64,000 nt of DNA from Streptomyces lanatus (GCF_014655715.1 NZ_BNBM01000001.1:1118742-1182741), one strand, 5' to 3'. Positions 36,601 through 48,971 are shown, numbered from the stretch's first letter. Numbers and translations are program-made. Notes: a model not told the origin generated them from the letters alone.

Positions 36601-36945
36601 GTACGGGAACAACGGGATGTCACCACTGCCGCCCGCGCACCCGGTGCCCGACATATGGGTGAGGCTGAAGCCCCGGATGCGGGTGGCGTCGTAGTGATAA
36701 CCGCCGGGCGCGGCGGTGCGGGTCGCGTCGCCGCGGGTGTTCTCGGGGCTGAAGGACAGCATGCCGAACGGCGTGACCGCGCCGGGGAAGACATTGCCGC
36801 CGTTCTTCGTGCCGATGAGCGGATCCACGTACGAGGTCGGGTCCTCGACCAGGTCCGGGGGTGCCGTCGGCGCCGCGAGGGCGGGGGTGGCGCCACCGAC
36901 CGCGAGTACGGCGGCGAGCAGCAGGGACGTAGGACGGAAACGCAT
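33679..36945 (-). CDS. Secreted GH92 alpha-mannosidase with C-terminal NPCBM/NEW3-like domains
   Basis: A 1088-residue secreted GH92 enzyme. The Sec signal peptide spans about 1-24 (LLLAAVLAVGGATPALA). The mature N-terminal beta-sandwich carries DPLIGTKNGGNVFPGAVTP and the family signature HMSGTGCAGGSGDIP. The barrel contains SGWDVYRNQV, HAGGTHVMNGDPS-type loop residues and GNDDLGAMSSWYVFSALG. After about residue 800 a NEW3-like Ig domain and a beta-sandwich follow (DDAGDHDEADFDGGGWSYSR). It is convergent with the esterase (4-base gap). Unlike GH92 gene 1 it carries HMSGTGC; gene 1 has FSASHEPSPWMGD there, so the two may cleave different linkages. Confidence 0.92.
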   Translation of the reverse strand: MRFRPTSLLLAAVLAVGGATPALAAPTAPPDLVEDPTSYVDPLIGTKNGGNVFPGAVTPFGMLSFSPENTRGDATRTAAPGGYHYDATRIRGFSLTHMSGTGCAGGSGDIPLFPYAGEVTSSPASDTKDAIFASDFSHADETAEPGRYRVRLASGVTADLTATARTGSARFTFPDGKPASMLVRTANSEVGATDSDVRIDPATRTISGSVTSGNFCGYLDPEGQRDYYTVHFSAHFDRAFKATGTWKDERLDPGSTAGSGGTGGFANGGRPVAGKGAGGYVEFAPGTGPVNVKVGISYVSQAGAEANLAVENPPHRSFDAVADAARRAWRERLAAIRVGGGTDAERTTFYTALYHALLHPNVISDVDRRYRGSDGRVHAVRRGHRAQYGTFSGWDVYRNQVQLLTLLDPRVGSDIAQSLYELAEQNGGVWDRWLHGAGGTHVMNGDPSPIALAGIRAFGGTDFDLRGALKSLVEAATVPTDKDLSPAGKPVLSVGQRPSLDKYLKHHYMPSVSNAWGGAAETLEMSGADFALTQLAGAAGQKDTAAAFAGRSQWWQNNFNIAATPAGGYIANRKADGSWVTGFTPATGNGFVEGTAAQYTWMVQHNPAGLFAAMGGRDAAEKRLDAFFHDADGNWAFTGSGGDKSELDNEPSINVPYLYDYVGAPHKTQETVRAAMRVLWSTEPGGIPGNDDLGAMSSWYVFSALGMYPQVPSRAELVLASPLFPRIEIDRPGGADISVRARGAAADAPYIHSLTVNGRTSDRPWLPASLVRDGGRLDYTLSGTPDPAWGASEAPPSFRAGEQPYQIGVGPTTATVPPGGSAQVGIRALAMSGGAGPEVRFRVDTPDGITATPAEGTVADGSQEITLSSDEGMEQGFYDVEVTVTSGDSSYAQPVSLTVAAPGTLLAAYNSTGVSDDAGDHDEADFDGGGWSYSRQALADAGLTPGKDGTVGGLGFTWPDSPSGRPDNVSAAGQTIELAGPARQLSFLGSGVNGNQQSKATVIYTDGSTDTVDLAFTDWTVGGGAGSVQYGNEVVARAAYRNVAGADRDPVDTYVFATKAFTAPDGKTIARVKLPDDGDLHVFTLAFG

Positions 36946-37138
36946 GACGCGGCCCCTCCTCCTTCGGACGGGTCGCGCACCACAGGTCGCACAAGCCGCA
37001 GGGACAGTAGCGTGTGCCAGCGGTACCACGGAAGGGTGCGGGTCGGGGTGGGGCGCGGGGGGTGGTCACCTGGATGGGGCAGCGGATCACGCCGGACCAG
37101 CGGGCCCGGCCGAAGCCCATTTGGCCCCCAACTAGCTT

Positions 37139-37196
37139 GACATCGTTGTCCGTTGAGGCGGTAGAGTCATCCGGCAGACCACAAGACAACGTTGTC
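37139..37196. promoter_or_regulatory. Tandem palindromic operators upstream of GH92 gene 2
   Basis: A perfect GACAACGTTGTC at 37185-37196 and a one-mismatch copy GACATCGTTGTC at 37139-37150, 46 bases apart centre to centre. The perfect copy is identical to the site 25 bases before GH92 gene 1. Spacing near four to five helix turns would suit cooperative binding or looping by a LacI-type dimer. The sites are about 195-250 bases upstream of the start. Confidence 0.65.
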
Positions 37197-37484
37197 GCCG
37201 CACGACACCTCGCACAAGCCACTCACCAACCGGACGGTCCCACTTCCCCCCCTCGGGCCCGTTCGGCTCGCGGACCCGGTGGCCGACAGCTCACGGCCAT
37301 CGGGTCCGCCCCGAGCCGGGGGCCGACCGGTGAGGGAGCTGCTGACCGAACTGGTCCCACTTCGGGCTGAGGGCGATCTCCAGGAGCTGCGCGATCGTCA
37401 GATGGAGCGAGGGGGACGGCGCGACGGGTGCCGGTGATCTGCCGTTCGGCGGCCCGGCGCCGGTCCCGTCTCGCCGCCCATTCC

Positions 37485-37736
37485 TCAAGCGGCTCGTCCT
37501 CGGGTCCCACGGTGCGCCTCCTCACGGGCCGCCGTCTGCGGTACCGGCCGGCCCCACACCGTAGCGCCGGAGCAGTCGACGGCGAGCCCGTACCGCTCGG
37601 CAGAGGGACGTTCGTGAACCTCCCACCAGCGGTGAGCAGCCTCTACCTCGTGCCACGGACGCCGGGCGCCATGCTGATAGATGGTGGCAGGTCCGTCGTC
37701 GGGCCAGCGGGCTGCGGCCCAGGACCGGTGACGCAA
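37485..37736 (-). pseudogene. Possible small-ORF remnant, about 83 codons
   Basis: This frame contains a protein-like stretch (ATIYQHGARRPWHEVEAAH, RWWEVHERPSAERYGLAVD) with aromatic and charged residues rarely produced by chance, but it has no clear start context and no ribosome site. The neighbouring frame continues with EDEPLEEWAARRDRRR. A single frameshift would join them, hence the remnant call. I do not recognise a family. Confidence 0.3.
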
Positions 37737-37961
37737 GCTGTACCATCAGGCAGCCCGGATGCCGTCCGGCTCCCGGTAGGCGGTGTGGGCGCAGTCCGGC
37801 ACGGCCAGGCCAAGGCTCAGGGCTACGAGAACGCCCCGGTTGGCCGGCGGATCTCTGGACTGGCTGCGCGCGGCCCTCGGGAAGAGGCAGGGCTGAGGTC
37901 GGTCCCCGGTGGCCAGAGGGAGACTGGAGACCTGACCACCGGGTGCAATCGCAGGGGTCGT

Positions 37962-39074
37962 TCAGCCGACCCGGCAAGGCAGCGTCGTCGTACTGTCCCC
38001 GTCGGCGCCGGACACCACATACCCGAACGTCGCGCTCTCCCCCGGATCCAGGGAGCCGTTCCAGTCGGCGTTGTGGACCATCACGTCCTGGCCGGTGTAG
38101 GTCGCGTTGCCGCTCCAGAGGCTCTCGACCTTCTGGCCGGTGGGGAGGGTCCAGTCGACCATCCAGCCGAGCATCGGGACGTTGCCGCTGTTGGTGACGG
38201 TCACCTCGGACTGGTAGCCGCCGGACCAGGTGCCGGTCGTGCGGCGGGTGGCGGAGCATTCGCCGGGGACCGGGTCGGTCGGGTTGCCCGGCTCCTTGAC
38301 GCCGGTCACCTCGCCGTTGCCGCCGTCGAAGACGACGTCGGAGCAGGAGTAGAAGGTCTCGGCGCTGTCCGAGCGCTGCCAGACCATGTAGATGATGTGG
38401 CGGCCCGACTTGTTCGCCGGGAGCTGTCCGCTCCAGGAGTAGTTGGCCTCGACCGTGCCCGGGGAGCCGTTGAGGGGCGGGTGGTCGACCGAGAGGAAGG
38501 GCCGCTCCTCCATGTCGTCCCAGGTGAGGGTCTGGGTCGGGTCGAAGCCGTCCTTGGTGATGTAGACGTAGAACCAACCCGGGTGTGCCGCCCAGGCGTT
38601 GTAGGAGAAGTCGACGGTCGCACCCGAGGTGAGGTGGGTGAGCGGCCAGTCCTTGCTGGGCGTGTTGAAGCCGGTGAAGTTGGTGTTGCCGCCGCTGCAC
38701 AGCTCGCCGTCGGGCACGAAGCCGCGGGTGCGGCCGGCACCGTCGGAGCGCAGCACCGAGAACCAGTTGTAGAACGGCGTGGTGCCGCTGACCTGTTGGG
38801 CCGTTCTGCAGGCCGGGTTGACGGGCTTGATCTCACCGGTGTCGGTCAGACCGTCCTGCCAGCAGAGGAAGGTGCGGCTGCCCGGCTTCATGGGGGTGCC
38901 GTGGGCCTCCGCCCTGCCTCCGGTGGTCATGACGAGGGCGACCGCCGGGATGGTGGCGAGTAGGGAGATCAGGACCAGGAAGAGGGCTCCTGAGCGAGTG
39001 GGGAGGGTGGAGAGGGTTAATCGGCGGCGTAAAGGCGTGGGGGCGCCGTCCGAGCGCGTCTTTGTCAGGATCAT
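37962..39074 (-). CDS. AA10 lytic polysaccharide monooxygenase with CBM2
   Basis: A 370-residue secreted copper monooxygenase that cleaves crystalline polysaccharide oxidatively. Signal cleavage after AEA (Ala57) would expose His58 as the N-terminal half of the copper histidine brace (AHGTPMKPGSRTFLC). The second histidine is in AWAAHPGWFYVY, and the axial Phe lies in SCSDVVFDGGNG. A Pro-rich linker (PGNPTDPVPG) leads to a C-terminal CBM2 with conserved tryptophans (TWSGGYQSEV, DWTLPTGQ, SLWSGNATYTGQ, VHNADWNGSL). The cellulose-active type is supported by a CebR box 118 bases upstream. Start ATG at 39074. Confidence 0.93.
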   Translation of the reverse strand: MILTKTRSDGAPTPLRRRLTLSTLPTRSGALFLVLISLLATIPAVALVMTTGGRAEAHGTPMKPGSRTFLCWQDGLTDTGEIKPVNPACRTAQQVSGTTPFYNWFSVLRSDGAGRTRGFVPDGELCSGGNTNFTGFNTPSKDWPLTHLTSGATVDFSYNAWAAHPGWFYVYITKDGFDPTQTLTWDDMEERPFLSVDHPPLNGSPGTVEANYSWSGQLPANKSGRHIIYMVWQRSDSAETFYSCSDVVFDGGNGEVTGVKEPGNPTDPVPGECSATRRTTGTWSGGYQSEVTVTNSGNVPMLGWMVDWTLPTGQKVESLWSGNATYTGQDVMVHNADWNGSLDPGESATFGYVVSGADGDSTTTLPCRVG

Positions 39075-39191
39075 GACAGGCGAGTCCGTTCCTTGAGGCA
39101 CGGGTACGGGTCGTACGACTGCATGTGTGGGTGGGTGCGGGGCGGGAGCGGTCCGGGCGGCGGGTTCCGGTCCACCGTCCGTGCGAAACAA

Positions 39192-39205
39192 TGGGAGCGC
39201 TCCCA
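39192..39205. promoter_or_regulatory. CebR operator upstream of the LPMO gene
   Basis: TGGGAGCGCTCCCA, a perfect 14-bp palindrome identical to the known CebR box that controls cello-oligosaccharide uptake and cellulolytic genes in Streptomyces. It lies 118-131 bases upstream of the AA10 start codon. Cellobiose-derived inducers would be expected to relieve repression. Confidence 0.85.
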
Positions 39206-39277
39206 CCCCGTCTGTTGCGGAAGGTAGCGCCGAGGGGCGTGGTTGTAAACGCCCGGCGCGTGACTCTGTTGGTGGCC

Positions 39278-39820
39278 CTAGTCCTTCGAACCCGGCTTCC
39301 ACTCCTGGACGAGGAGCCCGAGCAGTACCTCGTCCAGGAACTCGCCCATGACCCACGCCGAGGAGCGCAGCACGCCTTCGCGGACGAAGCCGTTGCGTTC
39401 GGCGGAGCGCAGCATCGCCGTATTGTCCGCCAGCGTCTCGATCTGCAGTCGCCGCAGGCCACGCACGATGAACCCGTAGTGGCACAGCACCGAGACGACG
39501 TCGGTGCCGTATCCCTTGCCGCGCGCGGACGGCAGCAGCCCCAGCCCGATGTGCGCGCCCCGGTTGTGGTTGTCGATGCCCCAGAGGTTCGCGCTGCCGA
39601 TCAGCGTCCCGCCCCCCAGCTCCACCACGGAGAACGCGACCCGCCCCTGCTCCTTGTCGTCCACGACGAGCCGCGGATCCTTCGAGCCGGGCACGATCGG
39701 CCGCCACGGCCCGGCTTCCGCCCGCGAGGAGTTGACCACGTCGTCGTAGAGCTCGGTCAGCAGGACCGGTATGTCGTCCTCGTGCCGAGCCCTCAGCCCT
39801 ACCTTGTTCCCCTTCAGCAT
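39278..39820 (-). CDS. GNAT-family N-acetyltransferase (RimJ/RimL-like)
   Basis: A 180-residue acetyltransferase that transfers the acetyl group from acetyl-CoA to an amine or protein N-terminus. The acetyl-CoA loop reads LPSARGKGYGTDVV, and the preceding beta-strand pair (LIGSANLWGIDNHNRGAHIGLGLLP) is typical of RimJ/RimL proteins. Motif B is LRRLQIETLADNTAMLRSAERNGF. The ATG at 39820 has AGGAAG six bases upstream. The substrate is unknown. Confidence 0.88.
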   Translation of the reverse strand: MLKGNKVGLRARHEDDIPVLLTELYDDVVNSSRAEAGPWRPIVPGSKDPRLVVDDKEQGRVAFSVVELGGGTLIGSANLWGIDNHNRGAHIGLGLLPSARGKGYGTDVVSVLCHYGFIVRGLRRLQIETLADNTAMLRSAERNGFVREGVLRSSAWVMGEFLDEVLLGLLVQEWKPGSKD

Positions 39821-39888
39821 GCGAGCTTCCTATCCGACCGGGCCGACCTGCGGCAAACGAATTGCGGAGCCGGGGCCGGGTGGTGGGC

Positions 39889-40263
39889 TCAGTGGAGGCA
39901 GAGGCAGAACGGGTGGCCGGCCGGGTCCGCGTAGACCCGCCAGTTGGCCTCCGGGCGGAGCTGGTCCGTCGGCTCCAGCAGGGTCGCGCCGAGGGCGAGC
40001 GCCCGCTTCTCCTCTCCTTCGAGGTCGTCCACGTCGAAGTCCAGGTGGAGCTGCTGGGGGCGCTCCTGGCCGGGCCATTCGGGCGGCCGGTAGCCGTCCA
40101 CGCGCTGGCAGGCGATCGGTGTCCCCTCGAATCCCTGCACCTCCACCCAGTCGACGTCCTCGGGGTTCGGCACCACCCGGCCGCCGAGCAGCTCCGCGTA
40201 GAACTCGGCGAGCCGTTCCGGGTCGGCACAGTCCAGCGCGACCGCCTGCAGCTTTCGAATCAC
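39889..40263 (-). CDS. VOC-family (glyoxalase-like) protein
   Basis: A 124-residue vicinal-oxygen-chelate protein. The first beta-alpha-beta module has VALDCADPERLAEFYAELLG, and the second has HLDFDVDDLEGEEKRALALGAT and ends in YADPAGHPFCLCLH. This arrangement occurs in many Streptomyces dioxygenase-like or resistance-like proteins of unknown function. A GTG at 40272 is too close to the ribosome site; the GTG at 40263 has GAGGAG eight bases upstream. Monocistronic. Confidence 0.85.
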   Translation of the reverse strand: MIRKLQAVALDCADPERLAEFYAELLGGRVVPNPEDVDWVEVQGFEGTPIACQRVDGYRPPEWPGQERPQQLHLDFDVDDLEGEEKRALALGATLLEPTDQLRPEANWRVYADPAGHPFCLCLH

Positions 40264-40364
40264 TTGGGACACTCCTCGCTCTTCGGCTGTCTCCCACCCA
40301 CTCCCCGAACCGGGCCGGTGGAAACCAGTTGGTGGCCGCGTCGCACCCCGGCTATACGACTGTC

Positions 40365-40856
40365 ATGACCTTCTGGCACCTGGCCCCCGAACCCTTCGAC
40401 ACGGCGGACGCGACCGGCCTGCGCCGCGACTACTACGACGAGGTCGCCAGCCGTTACTGGAAGCGGCCCGCGACCTCCGAGGAGATCGACGAGGGCCTGG
40501 CCGGTGACGGCGCCGAGCTACTGACCCCGCCGACGGGCCAGTTCGTCGTGGGCCGATTCGACGGCGAGGCCGCCGCCTGCGGTGGGCTGTTGATGCTGGA
40601 CGCCGGGCGCGCCGAGCTCACTCGCGTGTATCTGCGTCCCGCCTTCCGCGGCAAGAAGGGCGCCGGGCTGCTGCTGGAGCTGCTGGAGGACGAGGCCCTG
40701 CTGCTCGGTGCCTCCCGGATGGTCCTCAACACCCGTCTGGACCTGATCGAGGCCCGCTCGCTCTACGTCCGCCACGGCTATCGCGAGATCCCGGCGTACT
40801 GCACGGGTCCGTACATGGAGATCTGGTACGGCAAGGACCTCGGCCGGGTGCGCTGA
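40365..40856 (+). CDS. GNAT-family N-acetyltransferase
   Basis: A 163-residue GNAT protein. The acetyl-CoA loop is RPAFRGKKGAGLLLELLEDEA (the Q/RxxGxG/A motif), preceded by the strand AELTRVYLRP and followed by RMVLNTRLDLIEARSLYVRHGYRE, which are typical motif B residues. The ATG at 40365 starts MTFWHLAPEPFD. A longer frame from 39771 antisense to neighbouring genes is not used. The substrate is unknown. Confidence 0.87.
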   Translation: MTFWHLAPEPFDTADATGLRRDYYDEVASRYWKRPATSEEIDEGLAGDGAELLTPPTGQFVVGRFDGEAAACGGLLMLDAGRAELTRVYLRPAFRGKKGAGLLLELLEDEALLLGASRMVLNTRLDLIEARSLYVRHGYREIPAYCTGPYMEIWYGKDLGRVR

Positions 40857-40944
40857 CCGGAGCGTAGTGCTGCTCCAGCAGCTTCCGGGCGGTGCGCTAG
40901 CTTCCCCATTCCGCCTGGAATCACTAGCACCCGGAGAGTCGCGC

Positions 40945-41694
40945 ATGCCCCGAGAGGCGCCCTACCTGGACGTGGCCGACGCGCTGCGCGCGCGGATACT
41001 CGCCGGTGAGTGGGCGATCGGCGAGCGGGTGCCGTCGCGGGCGCGCCTCGCCGAGGAGTACGGGGTCGGGCGGAACGTCACTCAGCGGGCCATGGACCGG
41101 CTGATCGCCGAGGGCCTCCTCGAAGGGCGCGCGGGCTCGGGGACGTATGTCCGGGTGCCGCGTGAGCGGCTGCGGATGGTGCGTTCGCGGCACGGCGCTC
41201 CCTCGCTCGCCGCCGAGCGGGAACGGGGCAGGGCCGGGACCTGGGACGCGCACAGTGAGGTCCGGGTTCCCGCTCCCGCGGCGATCGCCGAGCGGCTCGC
41301 CGTCCCGCCCGGCGATCTCTGTGTCCGCACTCATTACGAGTTTCTCGCCGACGGCCAGCCGGTCCAGCTCTCCCGCTCCTGGGAGCCGATGGCCATCACG
41401 GACGGAACACCGGTCATGCTCCCCGAAAAGGGGCCGCTCGCGGGAAAGGGCGTGGTCGAGCGAATGGGCTCGATCGGTGTGGAGGTCGATACCGTCATCG
41501 AATTGCCGCGGCCCGCCCGTGCCACCCGGGAACAGGCCAACCTTCTGGGGATCGGGGTCGGGGATCTGGTCCTCCTGATCGAGCGCACCATCTACGACAT
41601 CGACCGGCGCCCGGTGGAAACCGCCGACATGGTCATTCCGGACGTACGGCGGGAAGTGGCCTACGAGTTCGCGGTGGAGCGGAAACGCCGGTGA
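40945..41694 (+). CDS. GntR-family regulator with UTRA domain
   Basis: A 249-residue HutC/GntR regulator. The N-terminal winged helix contains YLDVADALRARILAGEWAIGERVPS and a recognition helix GVGRNVTQRAMDRL, ending in GSGTYVRVP. The C-terminal UTRA effector domain is intact (VPPGDLCVRTHYEFLADGQPVQLS, RTIYDIDRRPVETADMVIP). Its stop overlaps the MFS gene start by four bases, so it probably controls that exporter in response to a small molecule. Confidence 0.9.
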   Translation: MPREAPYLDVADALRARILAGEWAIGERVPSRARLAEEYGVGRNVTQRAMDRLIAEGLLEGRAGSGTYVRVPRERLRMVRSRHGAPSLAAERERGRAGTWDAHSEVRVPAPAAIAERLAVPPGDLCVRTHYEFLADGQPVQLSRSWEPMAITDGTPVMLPEKGPLAGKGVVERMGSIGVEVDTVIELPRPARATREQANLLGIGVGDLVLLIERTIYDIDRRPVETADMVIPDVRREVAYEFAVERKRR

Positions 41695-42923
41695 CTCGCA
41701 CGCCGCTTTTACGGGATACGGACTTCCGTCGGCTCTTCGCCGCCACCGCCCTCGGTCAACTCGGCGACCGCATCGTATTTCTCGCCCTGCCTCTCGTCGC
41801 CATCACGGCGTTGCGGGCCGACGAGTTCCAGGTCGGACTGCTGACCACGATGACCACCGTCGGCACGCTCCTGGTCGGGCTGCCGGCCGGCGCGTGGGTG
41901 GACCGTATGCGGAAGCGGTCGGTGATGATCGGTACCGATCTGGCGAGAGCGCTGGTCCTGCTCACCCTGCCCTTGGCGTGGTGGGCGGATCTGCTGACCA
42001 TCTGGTGGCTCTACACGGTCGCCTTGGTCCATGGCGTGCTGACCGTCTTCTTCGACGTCGCCTACGTCAGTTATCTGCCGCATCTGGTGGGGCGCGGGAA
42101 TCTGTTGGAGGGGAATTCCCGGCTCTCGGCGATTCGCTCGGTGACCAGTATCGGCGGGCCCGGTCTCGCGGGGCCGATGGTCGGCTGGATCGGCGCCCCC
42201 GCGACGGTGCTGGCGAGTTCGGTCGGGATGGCTCTGTCGGGCGTGTTGGCCTTCGGTATCCGTGAGCGGGAGCAGATACAGCAATCGCCGGGTCGGCGTT
42301 CTCAACTGGGCAGGGAAATCAAGGAAGGGCTGCGATTCGTGCTGCGGCATTCCGGGCTGCGCGGGATCATGCTGGGTGACGCGATCTTCAATCTCTCTCT
42401 GGTCATGTATCAAGCCATGTTGTTGGTGTTCCTGGAGAGGGAGATCGGGCTCGGGTCCTTCGGTATCGGCCTCGTTCTGTCGGGGATGGGATGTGGCGCC
42501 CTGGTTGGTGCGCTGGTGGCGACCAAGGTGGCGGGGTGGATCGGGCAGGGGCCCGTCATTTGGCTCGCGCCGCTCGTGACCTGTCCGCCGACGGCTGTGA
42601 TGGCGGTGGCCCGCCCGGGGTGGAGCGTGTACATGGCTGCCGTCGGGCTCGCGGGCCTCTCGCTCGGCGGTGTCGTACGTGTCGTCGCCCAGTCGAGCTT
42701 TCAGCAGACCCTCGCACCGGACCGGCTCCTTGGGCGGGTGAGTGCTACGGCCCGTTTCGTCTCCTGGGGTGGGATTCCGCTGGGCGGGCTGCTGGGTGGC
42801 ACGCTCGGTTCGGTGTACGGCGCCGCGGCCACGCTGGTGATCGGTACGGTCGGCATGACGCTGAGTGCCGTCCCCACCTTCCTGTCGCCGCTTCGGGCGA
42901 TGCGTACGGTGCTCCGTCAGTGA
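41691..42923 (+). CDS. MFS transporter
   Basis: A 410-residue major-facilitator protein with twelve predicted helices. The cytoplasmic loop 2-3 motif is GAWVDRMRKRSVMIGTD, a variant of the MFS motif A, and the N-terminal half contains RDTDFRRLFAATALGQLGDRIV. This group is annotated as putative enterobactin/macrolide-type exporters. GTG start at 41691 overlaps the GntR stop. It is convergent with the histidine kinase gene, overlapping it by seven bases. Confidence 0.9.
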   Translation: MTRTPLLRDTDFRRLFAATALGQLGDRIVFLALPLVAITALRADEFQVGLLTTMTTVGTLLVGLPAGAWVDRMRKRSVMIGTDLARALVLLTLPLAWWADLLTIWWLYTVALVHGVLTVFFDVAYVSYLPHLVGRGNLLEGNSRLSAIRSVTSIGGPGLAGPMVGWIGAPATVLASSVGMALSGVLAFGIREREQIQQSPGRRSQLGREIKEGLRFVLRHSGLRGIMLGDAIFNLSLVMYQAMLLVFLEREIGLGSFGIGLVLSGMGCGALVGALVATKVAGWIGQGPVIWLAPLVTCPPTAVMAVARPGWSVYMAAVGLAGLSLGGVVRVVAQSSFQQTLAPDRLLGRVSATARFVSWGGIPLGGLLGGTLGSVYGAAATLVIGTVGMTLSAVPTFLSPLRAMRTVLRQ

Positions 42924-44395
42924 CCGCAGACACGCTGCCCCACCGCCGCGTCCGCCGACCTCCCCCCTGGGAGCGGCACAGCCCGCGGCAGCCGTACCGT
43001 GAACTCCGTACGGCCCGGTTCGCTCTCGACCTCGATATGACCGCCGTGCGCCGCGACGATCGCCGCCACGATGGCGAGACCCAGACCGGACCCGCCGTCG
43101 TGCGGGGCGCTTCGGGTGCGGGAGGTGTCGGCGCGGGTGAAGCGGTCGAAGACCGTGGGGAGCAGGGCGGGCGGGATGCCGGGGCCGTCGTCGCGGACGC
43201 GTACGACGCACCGGTCGTGCGCGCACTCCACGGCCGCCACGACCCTCGTGCCGGCCGGCGTGTGCATCCGCGCGTTGGCCAGCAGGTTGGCCACCACCTG
43301 GCGCAGCCCGGCCTCGTCGCCGAGCGCCAACGGGGTGTCGTCCAGGCCGAGTTCGAGCTGCCAGTCGTGTCCGCTCCCGGCGGTCCGCGCGTCCCAGACC
43401 GCCTCCGCGACCAGCGCCGCCACGTCGACCTCGGTGGAGTGCAGGGGCCTGCCCTCGTCCAGCCGGGCCAGCAGCAACAGGTCCTCCACCAGGCCCGTCA
43501 TACGCGCCGACTCCGCGGAGACGCGGCGCCAGGCCAGTACCGGCTCGATACGGCCGGGGCCGTGGTTCATCAGCTCGGCGTAGCCCGCGATCGAGGCGAG
43601 CGGGGTGCGCAGTTCGTGGCTGGCGTCGGCGAGGAAGCGGCGCATGCGTTCCTCGGAGTGCCGGCGGGCGAGGGTGGCGGACTCGACGTGGTCGATCATG
43701 CGGTTGAGGGCGGCGCCGACCTGGCCGGCCTCGCTGGCGGGGTCGGTGTCCCCGATCCGGACGCGGGTGAGGCCCGTGACGTCGGGTGCGCGGGAGACCT
43801 CGGCTGCGGTGGCGGCGACCCGGGCGAGGGGGCGCAGCTGGCGCCGTACGACGACCGCGCAGATGCCGCCCGCGACGGCGAGACCGGCCGCGGCGACGGC
43901 TGCCTCGACCGCCAGCATGCCGCGGATCATGTGCTGTACGTCGGCCGTCGGGAGCCCGGCCAGGACGCGCACTCCGGCGTTCTCGGCGACGGTGATCCGG
44001 TAGGTGCCGAGGCCGGGGACGCTCGCGGTGTGCGTCGCCCCGTCGGTGCCGACGTCCGCGAGGGCGGTCCGCTGTGCATCGGTCAGGGCGCGCGGTGAGG
44101 CGTCCTGGCGCACGACCCCGGCGGCGAGGATGCCGCCGCCGTCGTCGAGCCGGGCGGCGAGCATGCCGTCCGGGTGGCCGCCGTCCGTGAGGAAGCTCAG
44201 GTCGTTCGTCGGACCGGGGTGGAGCCGTGCGGCGGCGGTCTCGACGCGGTCGTCCAGGTCGCCGAGGAGATAGGCGCGTTGTACGAAGACCGCGGTGAAC
44301 GCCAGCGCGGTGCATACGGCGACGAGGGTGAGGCCGATGAGGAGGAGCAGGCGCGTATGCAGCCGGCCGTTTCGGAACGCGGCGGTGGCGGTCAT
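42917..44395 (-). CDS. Orphan sensor histidine kinase
   Basis: A 492-residue membrane-bound two-component sensor. One transmembrane helix lies at about 14-38, an extracytoplasmic domain follows to about 155 (TASVPGLGTYRITVAENAGV), then a second helix and a HAMP linker. The phospho-accepting H box is ASHELRTPLASIAGY, the N box is VVANLLANARMHTP, and the G boxes are RDDGPGIPP and GGSGLGLAI. In actinobacteria such kinases usually follow a response regulator, but none is adjacent: the preceding gene is acnA and the following one is an MFS gene in the opposite direction. Confidence 0.9.
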   Translation of the reverse strand: MTATAAFRNGRLHTRLLLLIGLTLVAVCTALAFTAVFVQRAYLLGDLDDRVETAAARLHPGPTNDLSFLTDGGHPDGMLAARLDDGGGILAAGVVRQDASPRALTDAQRTALADVGTDGATHTASVPGLGTYRITVAENAGVRVLAGLPTADVQHMIRGMLAVEAAVAAAGLAVAGGICAVVVRRQLRPLARVAATAAEVSRAPDVTGLTRVRIGDTDPASEAGQVGAALNRMIDHVESATLARRHSEERMRRFLADASHELRTPLASIAGYAELMNHGPGRIEPVLAWRRVSAESARMTGLVEDLLLLARLDEGRPLHSTEVDVAALVAEAVWDARTAGSGHDWQLELGLDDTPLALGDEAGLRQVVANLLANARMHTPAGTRVVAAVECAHDRCVVRVRDDGPGIPPALLPTVFDRFTRADTSRTRSAPHDGGSGLGLAIVAAIVAAHGGHIEVESEPGRTEFTVRLPRAVPLPGGRSADAAVGQRVCGH

Positions 44396-44496
44396 GTCTC
44401 GATCCTGTCCCCGCCGGCTGAGGGAATCCTGTGTTCCGACTGAGCCCTGGCGATGTCACGGGACGAGAACGCCGAGGTCAGACGCCGGTACGGCGA

Positions 44497-44530
44497 AGGG
44501 CCGCACCCCCGTCGCCGGGGATGCGGCCCT
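44497..44530 (-). terminator. Hairpin terminator of acnA
   Basis: A near-perfect stem of two blocks (AGGGCCGCA.CCCCG and CGGGG.TGCGGCCCT) around a TCGC loop. It begins 20 bases beyond the acnA stop and separates acnA from the histidine kinase. Confidence 0.85.
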
Positions 44531-44550
44531 CAACTGCCGTGGCCTGCCGC

Positions 44551-47427
<2,877 letters not shown>

Positions 47428-47473
47428 ACTCTAGTACATGGGGCCGGGATGTTCATGTCCCGGGGCTTCGACA

Positions 47474-48971
<1,498 letters not shown>

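Larger units (their letters stand above)
36946..37961. other. 1-kb region without a confident gene; GH92-2 promoter plus possible gene remnants
   Basis: Between GH92 gene 2 and the AA10 gene there is about 1 kb with weak coding signal. The GH92 half holds the palindromic operators. The other half has short minus-strand frames (for example near 37485-37736 and 37223-37525) that overlap each other in different frames and resemble a broken small gene rather than an intact one. I see no RNA gene. Nothing convincing lies between 37740 and 37961. Confidence 0.45.

Noticed and set aside
38306..38836. Minus-strand frame inside the LPMO gene (176 codons)
   Set aside because: Out-of-frame shadow rich in Ser/Arg/Pro/Thr without motifs.
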